From the NCBI GenBank assembly GCA_033182465.1, contig CP137326.1, positions 1,767,501 through 1,831,500 on the forward strand: DNA of 64,000 bases, given 5' to 3'. Each line of letters begins with the position of its first letter. Position 1 is the first letter of the stretch. The position numbers and the translations under genes were made by a program. This DNA is from Sanghuangporus weigelae (Eukaryota; Basidiomycota; Agaricomycetes; Hymenochaetales; Hymenochaetaceae). Below are positions 12,042 to 23,223 of this stretch, one piece after another. The notes beneath the pieces are model-generated. The model was not told the origin of the DNA. It saw only the letters and a list, made by a program, of their open reading frames with translations, and searched no databases.

Positions 12042-13539
12042 TCAGGCAGTAAGGTATTGGCCGTTCCATGTAAGCCATGCCCGCCAACCGGCAACCATCA
12101 TCAGAGCAAACGCCTGACCCTCTGTCGATAACAAGCCGACATTCCCCCAGCTGAGCGGGTCCACATACGGCGAGATCACTCCAATTTCGTCTACTCCATT
12201 CAACACGGCTTTCGCGATTCGTCCTGCGATCTCTGTGTAATTGGAGCCAAACACGTCAGAGTTGATTACAGCGGCGCGGTAGGCTACTGAGGCAAGTGCA
12301 GCGGACGCTGAGGCATCGCCGAAAGTGTTTTTACTGTCGATGTAGTTCGGGATCAGATCATCCTCAGGTCGCTGTAATGCGGAATCAAAGCTGATAAGTA
12401 AAAGTAAGTGGATCCAAGTGTCAAGCACTGACTATCGCGGCGAATGTCCCGTCCAGAATTTCTTTCGTCCAGCTCTGGAGCTCATTCAACTGATCTCTCA
12501 TCTGGTCTGCAAACGCAGATTTCCTGATGGTCTCTTCGACTCGAATAATCCCTAGAGCAGCCCACGTGTTTCCAGTTGCCCAAAGCCCTTTATCCGAGAA
12601 TGAGGCTTCGTCCTCATTGTATATATGCGCCCAGAGCTTTCCCGTCGGACCATCAATCAAGAGCGCTTCACGGTATAGTCGCACGTTGTCAAAGGCCCGT
12701 TGAAGAAGCGACTGATCATTCGTCAAGGCGCCGTAATACGCAAGGAAAGGTGGTCCCATGAATACGCCATCGTTCCTGAGGGACCGGTCAGTAAGTAACC
12801 TCCCGGCTAAGAGGAATAAGTGAGCTCACCAATACGCATGTTCATCATTGCGCATCGAGATTGCACCGGTGGAAGTTTTTGGAGCCGTATTCAGGAGCTG
12901 ACAGTAATAAAATGCTTGTGAAAAAGACATTCGATGTCATATGGAATGAACTCACATAATTCAATTGTTTCTCAGCAGCGCTCTGAAAGTAGTCAGCCCG
13001 GCTTGGTTCCGTGAATGTCCCTTTTGATTCACGATTGTAAGGCAAGGAAGTACAGAAGAGTCCGATAAACAGCGTACCGAGCAGAACGTAAGGACCAGCT
13101 GATGCCCCATCCAGCGCAGCTCCATCCAGACCGTCGTTGACCTGCTGACTGAGTCGACCATCCGGTCCCTGACGGACTGCGGCGCTGAATGCCAGTTGCA
13201 ACGCGGTTGCTGGCAGGTTACCATTGTTCGCAAATGGACTGCCAGCGAAGACCGAATATTCCGGGTTATCATGTTCAAGGACTCCTGCAGCAGCTGTCCC
13301 TTGTTCCCAGCTAAGCAATGTTAGAACATTACAATGCACGGATTTGATTCATCCACGGACCTGGTTCGTATGGAGCCTAACATTACGTTCTTGATAGATT
13401 CGGCAAGATACGCCTTGGAGTTGAACAGGGCGGCCTGGCCACCAGGGCTGAGGTCATCGCGGGGTAGCAGTGAAGGCGATGCGTTCGCAGCGAGGGCAAA
13501 GTAAAGAGGCGTCAAGAACAAGGAAATCGAGAACAGCAT
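12042..13539 (-). CDS. Secreted six-hairpin glycosidase, GH88/GH105-like (copy A)
   Basis: Exons 13539-13361, 13310-13078, 13020-12956, 12897-12830, 12775-12433 and 12371-12042 give 405 aa. Signal peptide MLFSISLFLTPLYFALAANA. The mature part has SWEQGTAAAGVLE, LSQQVNDGLDGAALDGASAG, an NDGVFMGPPFLAYYG block, a WATGNTWAALGIIR block and SWGNVGLLSTEGQAF. These fit an alpha/alpha six-hairpin fold like unsaturated uronyl or rhamnogalacturonyl hydrolases. The Asp in NDGVFM is the likely catalytic residue by analogy. Substrate is inferred to be plant or fungal wall oligosaccharide; I cannot fix the exact GH family by eye. The ATG at 13539 is used because the upstream in-frame start is not ATG. Tandem with copy B, same strand. 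Confidence 0.82.
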
Positions 13540-14885
13540 TATTCGTAACACTGTCAAATGATTTATGGAGAATTGATATGATAGTGGCTAGATTGTTTTG
13601 TTGCGGATAACGCCTGACTAATTGAGCCAAAAATGAACGGAACTGGGTAAAGAGCGTAGGCAGGGCTCAAAGCGCCCGGGGACAAGTAGAAAAAAGGCAG
13701 CGGATGTTGGGAAGCAAAGTGAAGCAAAGTCTACGACATATAAATCATAATGTCAGCCTCAGTTTCTGGTACCACATTTAGTATGGTTGGGCGGGCAAAG
13801 AACAAATCATGTTTCGTTTCCGTTCCGGAATGAATGTCCGTACGCGATCCCCCCTTACTCCGCAAGGGCAAGTTAGGATGCGGTGGCTGGTGCCGATGCA
13901 ACCGTAAGGGAAAGGATACCATGTTAATTACTGATTAGAGATGTTGGTACTGATGGGGAAAACTACTGAAACTTGAGTAAATCTAAATGCTTTCACCGAA
14001 CTCCTCCCAGTTGCGGACGAACTCACGGTGTTACTTTTGCTCTGTCGGTAAACAAGTGTGGCGAGCTGAACTCCCGAACGCCGGCTGCGAACTTACTTTG
14101 ATGATCGCTGACGGTTACCATGAGATGGGCAGGCTTGAAATGCAACCGAGTGGCGCACACATCCCGACGAGTTGGGAAGATGTTCATATGTCTCCTGCGT
14201 GCTTCCATACCGATCATTCAGTCTGCCGACCCTGATTGGGCAAGATGAACTTTAAAATGATAGTCTCCGAAGTATTAGGAAAGATCTCGGAAAGGAAGCA
14301 CATATGTCCGAGATGAGAGTTTGAAACTCGAGGCAAGCAAGCATTGAGACACAGTACCAAACAGTAGCATAGGGATGTAGGAAGTGCATGACGGTCAACG
14401 ATGGGCCTAAGAGACAAGATTCTGTAGCATTCGGTCATTAATCATAAGCGAAACCGAGGGAGGGAGGTAAGTAACATTATGTAAGACAGATCACATTGAA
14501 TCCCGAGCTCGAGATCTATACAGGAGCTCTATATCAGACATTCCTGTTCAACAGGTCATTTCGAAATTTCAAAAGAAGTAATTCCGGCCCAGGGCCCGCT
14601 AAATTCATTACATAGAATGGAGGTAGGAAGTTGTGATAGCTATTCATACATATACGCAAAACAGCAAAACAAAACTGATATCATACCATGATAGGTCCAA
14701 GAGGACCAAACCGTACTCACTAAGATGGGTATATATATAACTACTTATGATGGCTGAACCTACCTCGATCGGATTCGGAGAGGAAAGACGTTTATGTATG
14801 TACAGTGTAATCGGAAAGCCGGCGAGATTTGGGATTGAGATCGAAACAAGTAAGCTCTGCGCCAAGTACTAGCTAGACTACAAGT
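13540..14885. other. Intergenic between tandem glycosidases
   Basis: Promoter side of copy A and 3' side of copy B. No coding, RNA or repeat signal recognised in 1.3 kb. Confidence 0.45.
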
Positions 14886-16410
14886 TCAAAGTGTCACGTT
14901 TTGACCTTTTGTCAGAAGCCAATCTCGCATTGCTGCAATCATCATCAACGTGAATGCCTGACCCTCTGTGGACAGTAATCCAATTTGGTCCCATACCAAG
15001 GGATCTACATAAGGCGAAATGATTCCCAGGTCGTCTACGCTGTTGAGAACTGCATTGGCAAGCCGACCCGCTGCTTCTGTGTAATTGGACCCAAAGACGT
15101 TCGGATTAATAACGGCGGCCCGGTATGCGACGGATGCGAGTGCAGCGGAAGAGGAAGCGTCTCCGAACGTATTGTTGGTCTCAAGATAATTTGGAATCAG
15201 ATCATCGGATTCACGCTACACCACGAGCCACATATTCAGCAATACAAGAATTGTCCCGAGATGCGAATACTAACGATTGTGACGAACATTCCATCGAGAA
15301 TCTCTTTCACCCAACTCTCAAGCGTATTGATCTGGTCTTCCATCTGGTCTGCAAAGGTACTCTTCTTGATGGTCTCTTGCACACGCACAATTCCAAGCGC
15401 AGCCCACCCATTGCCTGTTCCCCAGATTCCCTTATCCTGGAAGGAGGCGGTCTCCTCATTGTAAATATGCGCCCAGAGTTTACCAGTCGGCCCGTCAATT
15501 AATAAAGCGTCATGGAACAGCCGGATATTATCAAAAGCTAGCTGAAGTAGCGTCTGATTATTGGTGACAGCACCATAATAAGCTAAGAATGGAGGTCCCA
15601 TGAAGACTCCGTCGTTCCTGATAAATCGAAGATAAAGATTTCTCGTTTCAGATAGAAACCCATTTGAAAATGAAATCGCTGACCAATATGCACGTTCGTC
15701 ATTGCGCATTGAGATTGCGCCGGTAGAAGTTCTTGGAGCTATATATAGAAGCTAATTATGGTGCCGACTCTGTCAGCTGACCAAAGAAGGATCAGAAACG
15801 AAGCATTTTCTGACGTAGTTTAGTTGCTTTTTCGCAGCGTTGCGCCAATAGTCGGCTCTGCTCGGTTCAGTAAGTGACGCTGTGGTTCATCAATCAGTCA
15901 AGCGCATATTGGATGAAATTCAGACAAATTTCACCGAGAAGCACATGGGATCCAGAAGATGCACCGTCGAGAGCAGCTTGGTCCAGAGCATCGTTAATTT
16001 GCTGGCTTAGTCGTCCGTCCGGAGTCTGGCGGACCGCGGAGCTTAGGGCGATGCGAAGCGTGCCAACGGGGAGGTAACCGTTGCGTGTGAATGGACTGTC
16101 TGCGAAAACCGAATATTCAGGCTCGTCGATCTCAAGTATACCGGATCCCGCTGTTCCTTGCTCCCAGCTGAGTTCATTGTGGTACAAGTATCGTTAACCA
16201 CGTCCGACATGAGATGATAGCCTGTACGGACCTAGTGCGGATGGAAGCCAGCATGGCGCCCTTGATTTTCTCAGCCAGACCCGCCTTGGATCTGAACAGC
16301 GCTGCCTGACCAGATACACTCAGGTCAGCACGCGAGTTCAGAGAAGCGACAACATTCGCGACAAGCGCAAAGCATAGGATGACGAGGCGTAGAGAGGTTA
16401 TCAAGAGCAT
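14886..16410 (-). CDS. Secreted six-hairpin glycosidase, GH88/GH105-like (copy B)
   Basis: Paralogue of copy A. Exons 16410-16232, 16167-15935, 15879-15815, 15751-15684, 15617-15275 and 15215-14886 are 179, 233, 65, 68, 343 and 330 nt, exactly the lengths in copy A, again giving 405 aa. Signal peptide around LLITSLRLVILCFALVANV. Shared blocks are SWEQGTAGSGILE, TEPSRADYW, NDGVFMGPPFLAYYG and WGTGNGWAALGIVR. It ends MRDWLLTKGQNVTL, where copy A has a longer aromatic end. Introns differ in sequence and slightly in size. No frame damage was found, so both copies look functional. The identical exon lengths imply a duplication after all five introns were in place, with no coding indels since. Confidence 0.82.
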
Positions 16411-17578
16411 ATCGACAACAGAGTCCAGCAATTTGCGTTAGCTGCACGTCACTATTTGATACATAAGGCAGCGCGGAGATTGAGAGCCCTCCATGTCATA
16501 TTTCCTTCTCCGACCCGCTTCCTCGCGAGAGAAAGAGAAGCTCTGTATGATGCATGTAGAGAGTGGAGGGTCTCGTGGCAGAGGTCCAGTGCAGCACAGA
16601 AGTAATTTTGATGCCTATAGATGCAGAAAGAATTCCCAGCCAAAGGTAACGTGTAAAGGCCTGGCGAGGAGTTCCTCAAACTTGACGTTGTGATCTGTTT
16701 TTCTCCATTGTTCTCTTCCTTTAAGATGATCCCTTTGATGGTCTTAACCTAATCGGACTTGTCGGTAATGATCTTGCCCGCAAATTGAGGCAGTTCATAC
16801 ATCTCCGGTCGGATTACAGAGTCATGCTAACGTCCTTGTGACATTACCTTGAACTGAACAGCCACAGAGTCCATTTCGCCGCTGCCTGTCCAATTTGAGG
16901 CTTGAGAAGACAGGGACATGATAAAAAGGAGGACACTGACCTGGGACGGGCGTTAGACAATCGGACCCTAAAGTCTCCGGCCCAGAAGCTAGCATGAAAT
17001 GGGAAAGAAGCAGAAGCATAAAAGAGAACTGGACGAAGATTCGATATTGCGTGGAACCAAACAGAATACCTCAAAGCAAGTAAATACAACAAGACAGTTT
17101 GTGATGGTCAGACGGTCATCTTGGATCCTCCAGGAGAAAGAATGCAAAGCATATGGGTAAATCAAGTAAAGGTCATCACATAATTAAATCGCAGTGAAAT
17201 ACTACCTGAACGCATATCACTTAAGTCCAGCAGCGCAGATGGAAAAGAACGATGCAACTTCGATGTTCATTCTGATACGCTCTCATGGCGTTCACAATCG
17301 GAAGAAAAAAACGAATTCGCTGTCTTGAACGGTGGGGAAAAGGCACAAAAACCATGTCGACCGGGACGCACCAGGAAAATGTATGTCGCTTGCTTGTCGC
17401 AAAGCGAAACCGCAGGAACGTAAGCAAGAATGGAGACGAATTTGAGGTTTGCTTTCACGCAATTCACAGTCTGCGCTGTCGTCAATGGTTGCATAAGTTA
17501 ATTCAAATCCGATCGTAACGAAAATCAGAATGCCCAAGCAAGCGGGAAGCCAACACAAAACACCACTGCACTTGTCAA
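16411..17578. other. Intergenic
   Basis: Upstream of glycosidase copy B and downstream of the RhoGAP gene. Several open frames but none with a recognisable domain. Confidence 0.45.
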
Positions 17579-20133
17579 TCATCCGTTCCGCTTTGTACCA
17601 GACATCGGATGCAAAGGCGGCGGTGGAGGCGGAGGAGCCTTTCTTTGGTGACCTTGGCCTTGCTCACTCAACGACTGCATTGACTCGGGCGGCGTGAAGA
17701 ATCCCGACGCGGTTACGCCGTGTGCAATAACGCCAGAGCCAGCCGCTTTGCATATTGTCCCACTTGCGCTGACACTCATCTGCGCCACTCCCTTCTTATT
17801 GGCACCACGTTCGGATACGGTATTTGGCGCGAAAAGTGACCGAGCTTTAGTTCTACTCATCGTTCCGCTCAAGTTACCACGTCGATTCTCGTTGGAAGTC
17901 ACCGAATGCACGTCGCCGTTGGTGCTCTTCGGTGGCCAGACACGCGCCGATCCATTAACAGGAAATCTTCGCGCTGTCGGACTGCTGTTCGAGCCATTCG
18001 GCCCAAGCGGCATAACAAGCATTCCATCATCAATGCTTTCGTCATCGTGTACGATGGACTCTCGCTTTGCGACTGCCGGACTAGAAGGGATATTTGGTGA
18101 TGACGAATTACTCGGTGATGCGTCTATTTCCCTCAGCTCTGCCACACGGAATGGGTCCCCATCAATCACTTCCGTCCGATCTGGCGTCTCATCGAATATT
18201 TCATAATACCGTTCAATGCACAGTTTTATGATTGTCCCGAGTGTCATTCTCTCTCCGCTCCTGGAGATCTCTCCAGACGCAGGATGTGCTGGGGTAGGCC
18301 GCGTTCCCGGAGAGAGTGGTTCCGGTGCTCCGTCAACAGCGCACATCGCCACATCCTTGACAGGGTTACCAGACGCTACGAGATTCGGGGTTAACACGAT
18401 GGCTAAATTATGTGCGTCCATACGATTGACGTGAGACCGCAGAGAGACTTCGTGAAGTAGAACTAGACAATGGCGCCGCGTTAGCAAGGTGAGATATCAG
18501 TGGGCATTATTCGACATACGGAGGATACTACTGAGTAAGATCAGCTTGCATGGAGGTAGCTCTGGCAGCAATGTAGTGCGTATATACAACACAGCGGCAA
18601 TCTCGTCGTTTTCGTCTCGTGGTTTCGGGCAACGTCTGATGATGTCATATAGGTTCTCAGGGAAGACGGGCTCCGGAAGATCACGTAGGAATTTCTTTAG
18701 CAACACTGCCGCTAGATGTGGATCGCCAAAGCTATGTAATGAGACAGTTTGTCCACGGTTGTAGGCTTCTTGGACCTGACGAAACTGAATCGACTTTGGA
18801 GAGCGTCGAAAGAGACCTTCTTCCTCCAGTCCTGTACTGATAATCAATCATGGGCTCGGATAAGTGCAAGAGATGAAATAGGACGGTACCAATTTCGCGA
18901 AGATATTGTATACAGTCTCTAACCACCTTCGGTAGTCCGTCCTTCTCGCCCTCGACTCCCATCAGGTCTTCAAGAGTAACTCCGAACATGCGTGACTGAA
19001 TCGGCGTTGGTAAGGTAATTTGGGACTCATATTTGAGGTTTTCCCTGCAATCGGTCGTGTCAGGTGTTGATGCGACAAAATTATCCAGAAAACTCACGAA
19101 TAAATAGCAGGCGGTATGTCAATCTGCGTAAGAGGGACATGACAAGCAAGAGAAGATAAATTGTCGATATAAGTTATCTTTCTAAAGAATTTAGGACTAA
19201 TGACAGCCCCAGCAAGGGAAAACAACACTGCGGGCGGAGTCAGAACTGCATGAAAGTAGACTTAAGGTAGTCAATTCTCACTCTTTGAGAAAAAGGACGA
19301 ATGCACGATATACTATGGAGCAAATTAGTACACGATGGTAGTCGCGGACATAGAAAGTACGCACAAGTCGCTTCAAATTCTTTCGATATTTTCGACTCAA
19401 GTTGCGATATGCTTTCCATACCCAATTCCAACTAGGAGTGTAGCGGCCACCAGCGGCAAAAAATACAACACTATAGTCGCTCTCCACTATTCTGGAGGTC
19501 AGATAAATGTCCGACTAGCCATTTTGTCCTGCTTACCAAATAGATCCAAGTAAGAAAGGATACGGCTAGCGTAGGCATATTTGGAGTGAATTAGAGCCCT
19601 GCAAGGGAGCATAAGATATAAGTACGTACGAAAGCAATAAATCATAAGATATGACGCGCGGGTCTGGAAATGCAGATGCATTCATAACAACTCTAGAGGT
19701 TCAAACGGCGTGTTCAAGAACGCAAGCCGGTTAAGCACTTTTGTCGCGGCTCTTGGAATGGATTTACTGACAAAGGCCGCGTTCTGTTGTTCAAAGCATA
19801 ATCAATTGAAAAGAAAGGTAAGAAGGAAACTAGGAACACGAACTCGTAATCTACTCCTGCTTGAAAGATCATGTGTGACAACACCTCATCCAACTTTCGA
19901 ACGTCTTCTTCTTGTTGTAGACTCTCTATGTTTATATTTGGTTTTACTCCATGTGTCGTCCATGGTGGTTTGAACTGCGCCTTTCGTTTCGCGATTGCCG
20001 AGCCAAGAGTACCGAAGTTTGACGTGCTGGGTGTTTGTCTTGATGAGGATGATGAGTTAACAGACGATGATCCAGAGGCAGCTTGAGTCAGGTTAGCAAG
20101 ACGTTGCTTCAACGTGAGCATCGGGGGCGGCAT
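17579..20133 (-). CDS. Sec14-like (CRAL-TRIO/BCH) plus RhoGAP domain protein
   Basis: Exons 20133-19844, 19783-19772, 19692-19630, 19598-19537, 19486-19365, 19312-19282, 19245-19098, 19044-18890, 18831-18520 and 18462-17579 give 692 aa. N-terminal Ser-rich part, then a lipid-binding Sec14-like domain (VVMNASAFPDP, VVFFAAGGRY, SWNWVWKAYRNLSRKY, FRKITYIDNLSSL). Next is RhoGAP: MFGVTLEDLMG, the arginine finger in EEEGLFRRSP, LLKKFLRDLPEPVFP, and NRMDAHNLAIVLTPNLV. The tail is long, low-complexity and Pro-rich. The architecture matches fungal Ecm25-like and animal p50RhoGAP/BNIP-2 type proteins that switch off Rho/Cdc42 GTPases at membranes. Exon 2 is only 12 nt; leaving it out also keeps frame, so it could be skipped. 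Start MPPPMLTLKQRL was preferred over an upstream non-ATG extension. Confidence 0.85.
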
Positions 20134-20328
20134 GATGAGCGTGTAGAACAGAAGCGTCGAGGAGCCCACCGCAGGTTAGGTTTGCGGCGCACTTTAAGCA
20201 ACCCATGAGAAATATTATCCAAACTGGGACAACGCGCGAATCGAATCTTTCTTCGATTACGTACATATGCATATGATGCATCTCTGTTACCTCTTTTGAA
20301 TTTCAACGACTCCGTTTCAGCAGTATTG
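20134..20328. promoter_or_regulatory. Upstream region of RhoGAP gene, cut short by a transposon
   Basis: Only 195 bp separate the RhoGAP start codon from the TA target of the Tc1-like element, so the element sits in or next to this gene's promoter. Confidence 0.45.
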
Positions 20329-20330
20329 TA

Positions 20331-20413
20331 CAGGTGGGTACATTAAGTGTTCGGCACCCCCATTTTTGGAAGTCGGATTTGCATACCTTATCGGGCAGTA
20401 GACGCGTCGATCA
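20331..20413 (+). repeat. Left terminal inverted repeat of the Tc1-like element
   Basis: Pairs with 21688-21770. Mismatches seen at repeat positions 32, 46, 67 and 79, counting from the outer end. Confidence 0.93.
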
Positions 20414-20499
20414 ATCCTTCGCGTAGTACCACCCGATGTCGCGTCGTGTCCGTGTATCCATCTCATATACACAATGTATTTTTTTTCTCCCCCCCTTTC

Positions 20500-21534
20500 A
20501 TGGCCCGCCAGCAGCTCGACTCACCCAAGAAGAACCGTATCGTTGGCGCCATCAAGGCTGGAGCCTCCATGGTCAAAGCTGCAAAGCTGGAGGGGGTTCC
20601 TAGGACCACAGCACAGTCTGTCTGGAAGAAGTACAGAGCACGTCGAACAACCTCAAACTTGCCTCGACATGGACGACCTCGCAAACTTGATGCAATGATG
20701 CATGAAATACTCATCCACTGGGCTATTACACATCGCCGTATGCCGCTCGAACGCCTTTCGAAACGAATGGGAATTCATAAACATACTGTCAGGAAGGAAT
20801 TGGCCCTGGATGGACTGCATCGACGGAAAGCTCGAAGAGTTATAAAACGAAATGGAATCCAGGAGGCGCAGCGATACATCTGGGCATCAAACCATCATCA
20901 TTGGAGGCTTGGGGAATGGCAGAACATCTTGTGGTCTGATGAATCTTATGTCTGCATTGATGGGAATGTGGGGAATGTCTATGTCACTCGAAAACGGAAT
21001 GAAGAATTCGAAAAATCATGCGTCATCGAGAAACCGACACAGTCTCCAGTTAGGATCATGGTCTGGTCATGCATTGCCTATGATTTCAAGGGGCCACTCA
21101 TCGTTCTCGACTATCCAGGAGGGAAGGGAGGGGGAATGACTTCTGCGCGGTATATGGAGCAAGTTCTGCTACCTGTTTTGATTCCACTCTTCCACCAGTT
21201 CCAAATTTTGCGCCCAGGGCTTCTATTCCAGCAGGATAATGCCAGATGCCACACCGCTAAGGCAACAAAAAAGTGCCTTCAAGAAAACAGCATCCCCCAA
21301 TTCCCTCATCCTCCAACATCTCCAGATCTTAGTCCCATCGAACCAGTCTGGTTTGATTGGAAAAACAATATTCGAGCGAACGAGAACGCACCCCAGACAG
21401 TACAGGAGCTCAAGGATGCCGCCATAGACGCTTGGAATTGCCTCACAATCGAACAGATAAATCGACAAGTCAGATCCATGGACCATAGGGTGGATGCAGT
21501 TGTTTTTGCAGAGGGAGGAAATACCGGTTATTAA
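20500..21534 (+). CDS. Tc1-like DD34E transposase
   Basis: Cuts and pastes its own element. From the ATG at 20500 the product is 344 aa, the usual Tc1 length; the same frame is open to 20347, but that extension runs into the inverted repeat. N-terminal paired-type helix-turn-helix region (KAAKLEGVPRTTAQSVWKKY, then LSKRMGIHKHTVRKEL) for binding the repeats. Catalytic Asp in WSDESYVCIDG, second Asp in LLFQQDNARCHTA, Glu in SPDLSPIEPVW; 34 residues lie between the second Asp and the Glu. All three acidic residues are present and there is no internal stop or frameshift, so the enzyme may be active. A run of T and C just before the ATG may be part of the leader. Confidence 0.93.
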   Translation: MARQQLDSPKKNRIVGAIKAGASMVKAAKLEGVPRTTAQSVWKKYRARRTTSNLPRHGRPRKLDAMMHEILIHWAITHRRMPLERLSKRMGIHKHTVRKELALDGLHRRKARRVIKRNGIQEAQRYIWASNHHHWRLGEWQNILWSDESYVCIDGNVGNVYVTRKRNEEFEKSCVIEKPTQSPVRIMVWSCIAYDFKGPLIVLDYPGGKGGGMTSARYMEQVLLPVLIPLFHQFQILRPGLLFQQDNARCHTAKATKKCLQENSIPQFPHPPTSPDLSPIEPVWFDWKNNIRANENAPQTVQELKDAAIDAWNCLTIEQINRQVRSMDHRVDAVVFAEGGNTGY

Positions 21535-21687
21535 TTCTCAATAATTTCCACACAAATATAGAGGTACATAGCATAGAAAGACATGTCTGTATATAATTTG
21601 ATGCTGGACAGATGCTTAGAATTAATTTGCAGTTGTTTTTGTGTGAATGCTGGGGAGAGGCATGAAGTGCCGCGAGACGAAGGTTTG

Positions 21688-21770
21688 TGATTGACGCGTC
21701 TACTACCCGATAAGGTATGCAAATTCGACTTCCAAAAACGGGGGTGCCGAACACTTAATGTACCCACCTG
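21688..21770 (-). repeat. Right terminal inverted repeat of the Tc1-like element
   Basis: Mirror of 20331-20413; the outer end reads CACCTG followed by the TA duplication. Confidence 0.93.
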
Positions 21771-21772
21771 TA

Positions 21773-22199
21773 TTTCAAGGGGAAGGTGACAACATTCGCC
21801 AGTCCATGACTACTCGCTTCATGAGATCACCGTGCCCCTGAACCGTTACCGTCTTATTAACTCGTTCCTTTTGCGGGTTTCTCACTTAGGCCCACACGGA
21901 ACTGGATACAATGTCTAAACCGTCGTCATTGGCCTGACATTGCGGGAGCAAATGGAATGCGTTCTATTCCCTTTATTGTTCCCTTTGTGTTCGATTGATC
22001 ATATTAATACTTATATGCATCTACAGGCGCCTACAGGAGTCAACCAAGATAAATAATTGTAAGTCCAAGATACATTGCAAATTCGCTAGAGCTTTGAGGA
22101 TCCGTTGTTCTGACACCTGTATAAATCCGGGCTCTTTCGTGAGCGTAGAGAGTAACATCGCAATTTTCATCTTCAGATACGGACCTGAATCTCATAGCC
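21773..22199. other. Upstream region of the four-helix membrane gene
   Basis: 427 bp between the transposon and the next start codon; presumed promoter and leader. No specific site recognised. Confidence 0.4.
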
Positions 22200-23223
22200 A
22201 TGGACAATGACAAGACCACCGAGATCCTGCAGCATATCCTCGACTGTCTCAGGAAGCAGGAGGCCATGAAAGATCTGAGCCGCGAGGACCATGTTTTCAA
22301 CAGGCGTCGCGATTCCTTCTCCCAGATCTGCGCAATGTACGCCGTCATTGTACGTATAAATAATTCGTTTTCTATACACACTTGACTGACTTCCGAGATC
22401 TTGCCTTCAGGCTGTATTCATAGCCACTCTCGGTGTTGGTTTCTTGACGTACATGCATGATACATTCGAAGACAGACCTGAAGGCACCCCGCCCAAAGGC
22501 ACGGATGACGTCGTGTTCATTTTTCTTCTTTTCTCGATACTCCTGTCGATAAGCTCAGCCATTGCACTCGGTTTCGGAGCATCTCCGACGCTTCTGCTAT
22601 CGATTCCTACGAAGAATCCGATCCAGGAACTTGTTATTCTTCTAATTGGAGCAGGCATGCCACGCTCGATCGCGTACCGACTTCAAAGATTTGCTCCTGG
22701 TGCAAGAGAGTCGCAGCCCCGTGTCGCTCCGCGCGAACTTCTGTAAGAAGCGGAACCTTGCCGTATATATATACTATATCCTCACTGTTTCTCTGATGTC
22801 TCTAGGTCACCTAAGACGGCTACGTTCAATGGTGCAGGACACCTTCGCAGACGCACATGGCTCACGGTCAAGGCGAAGTTAATGGCCGTCGCCTGCTGGA
22901 ATTCAATGCCCAAGTCCAAAAGGCTATTCAGCACAGAATCGCAGTTTGTCGTGGGCATGCTCCTCGTAGCGGTCTTCTGTATTTCCCTATCCCTCGCTTC
23001 TCTAGCCACTGCTGTCATTACCTTCTCTTGGGCAGAGCTGGACAAATCCGTCGCGATCTTCGTCACAGCAAGCCTTGTCTTACCCTTTGCCGTAGTCGGC
23101 ACTGTCGCCTTTATTTATAGGTGCACGTTGTTTCGCTCTGCGCGCGAGAGGAAGTCCTTTCAGGAGATCGAGAATCAGAGAGACATCACCATTGGCTTGA
23201 TTCCGGGTGAAAATCACGTCTAG
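22200..23223 (+). CDS. Hypothetical four-helix membrane protein
   Basis: Function not recognised. Exons 22200-22349, 22411-22742 and 22806-23223 join in frame to 299 aa. A charged N-terminus (MDNDKTTEILQHILDCL) is followed by four hydrophobic segments: YAVIAVFIATLGVGFLTYM, VFIFLLFSILLSISSAIALG, FVVGMLLVAVFCISLSLASL and VAIFVTASLVLPFAVVGTVA. A basic linker of about 90 residues separates helices 2 and 3. The tail is short and charged (ARERKSFQEIENQRD). No signal peptide. The layout resembles many small basidiomycete integral membrane proteins of unknown role. Its promoter side abuts the Tc1-like transposon. Confidence 0.75.

Larger units (their letters stand above)
20331..21770 (+). mobile_element. 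Tc1-like DNA transposon, apparently complete
   Basis: 1440-bp element flanked by the TA target duplication (20329-20330 and 21771-21772). Inverted repeats of about 83 bp start CAGGTGGGTACATTAAGTGT at both ends and differ at only about four positions by eye. One uninterrupted transposase gene lies inside. Intact termini, target duplication and frame mean it looks whole and was probably inserted recently. It lies between the divergent RhoGAP and four-helix membrane genes. Confidence 0.95.

Noticed and set aside
20347-20499. Longer transposase start inside the inverted repeat
   Set aside because: It would add about 50 residues of repeat-derived sequence before the normal helix-turn-helix N-terminus.
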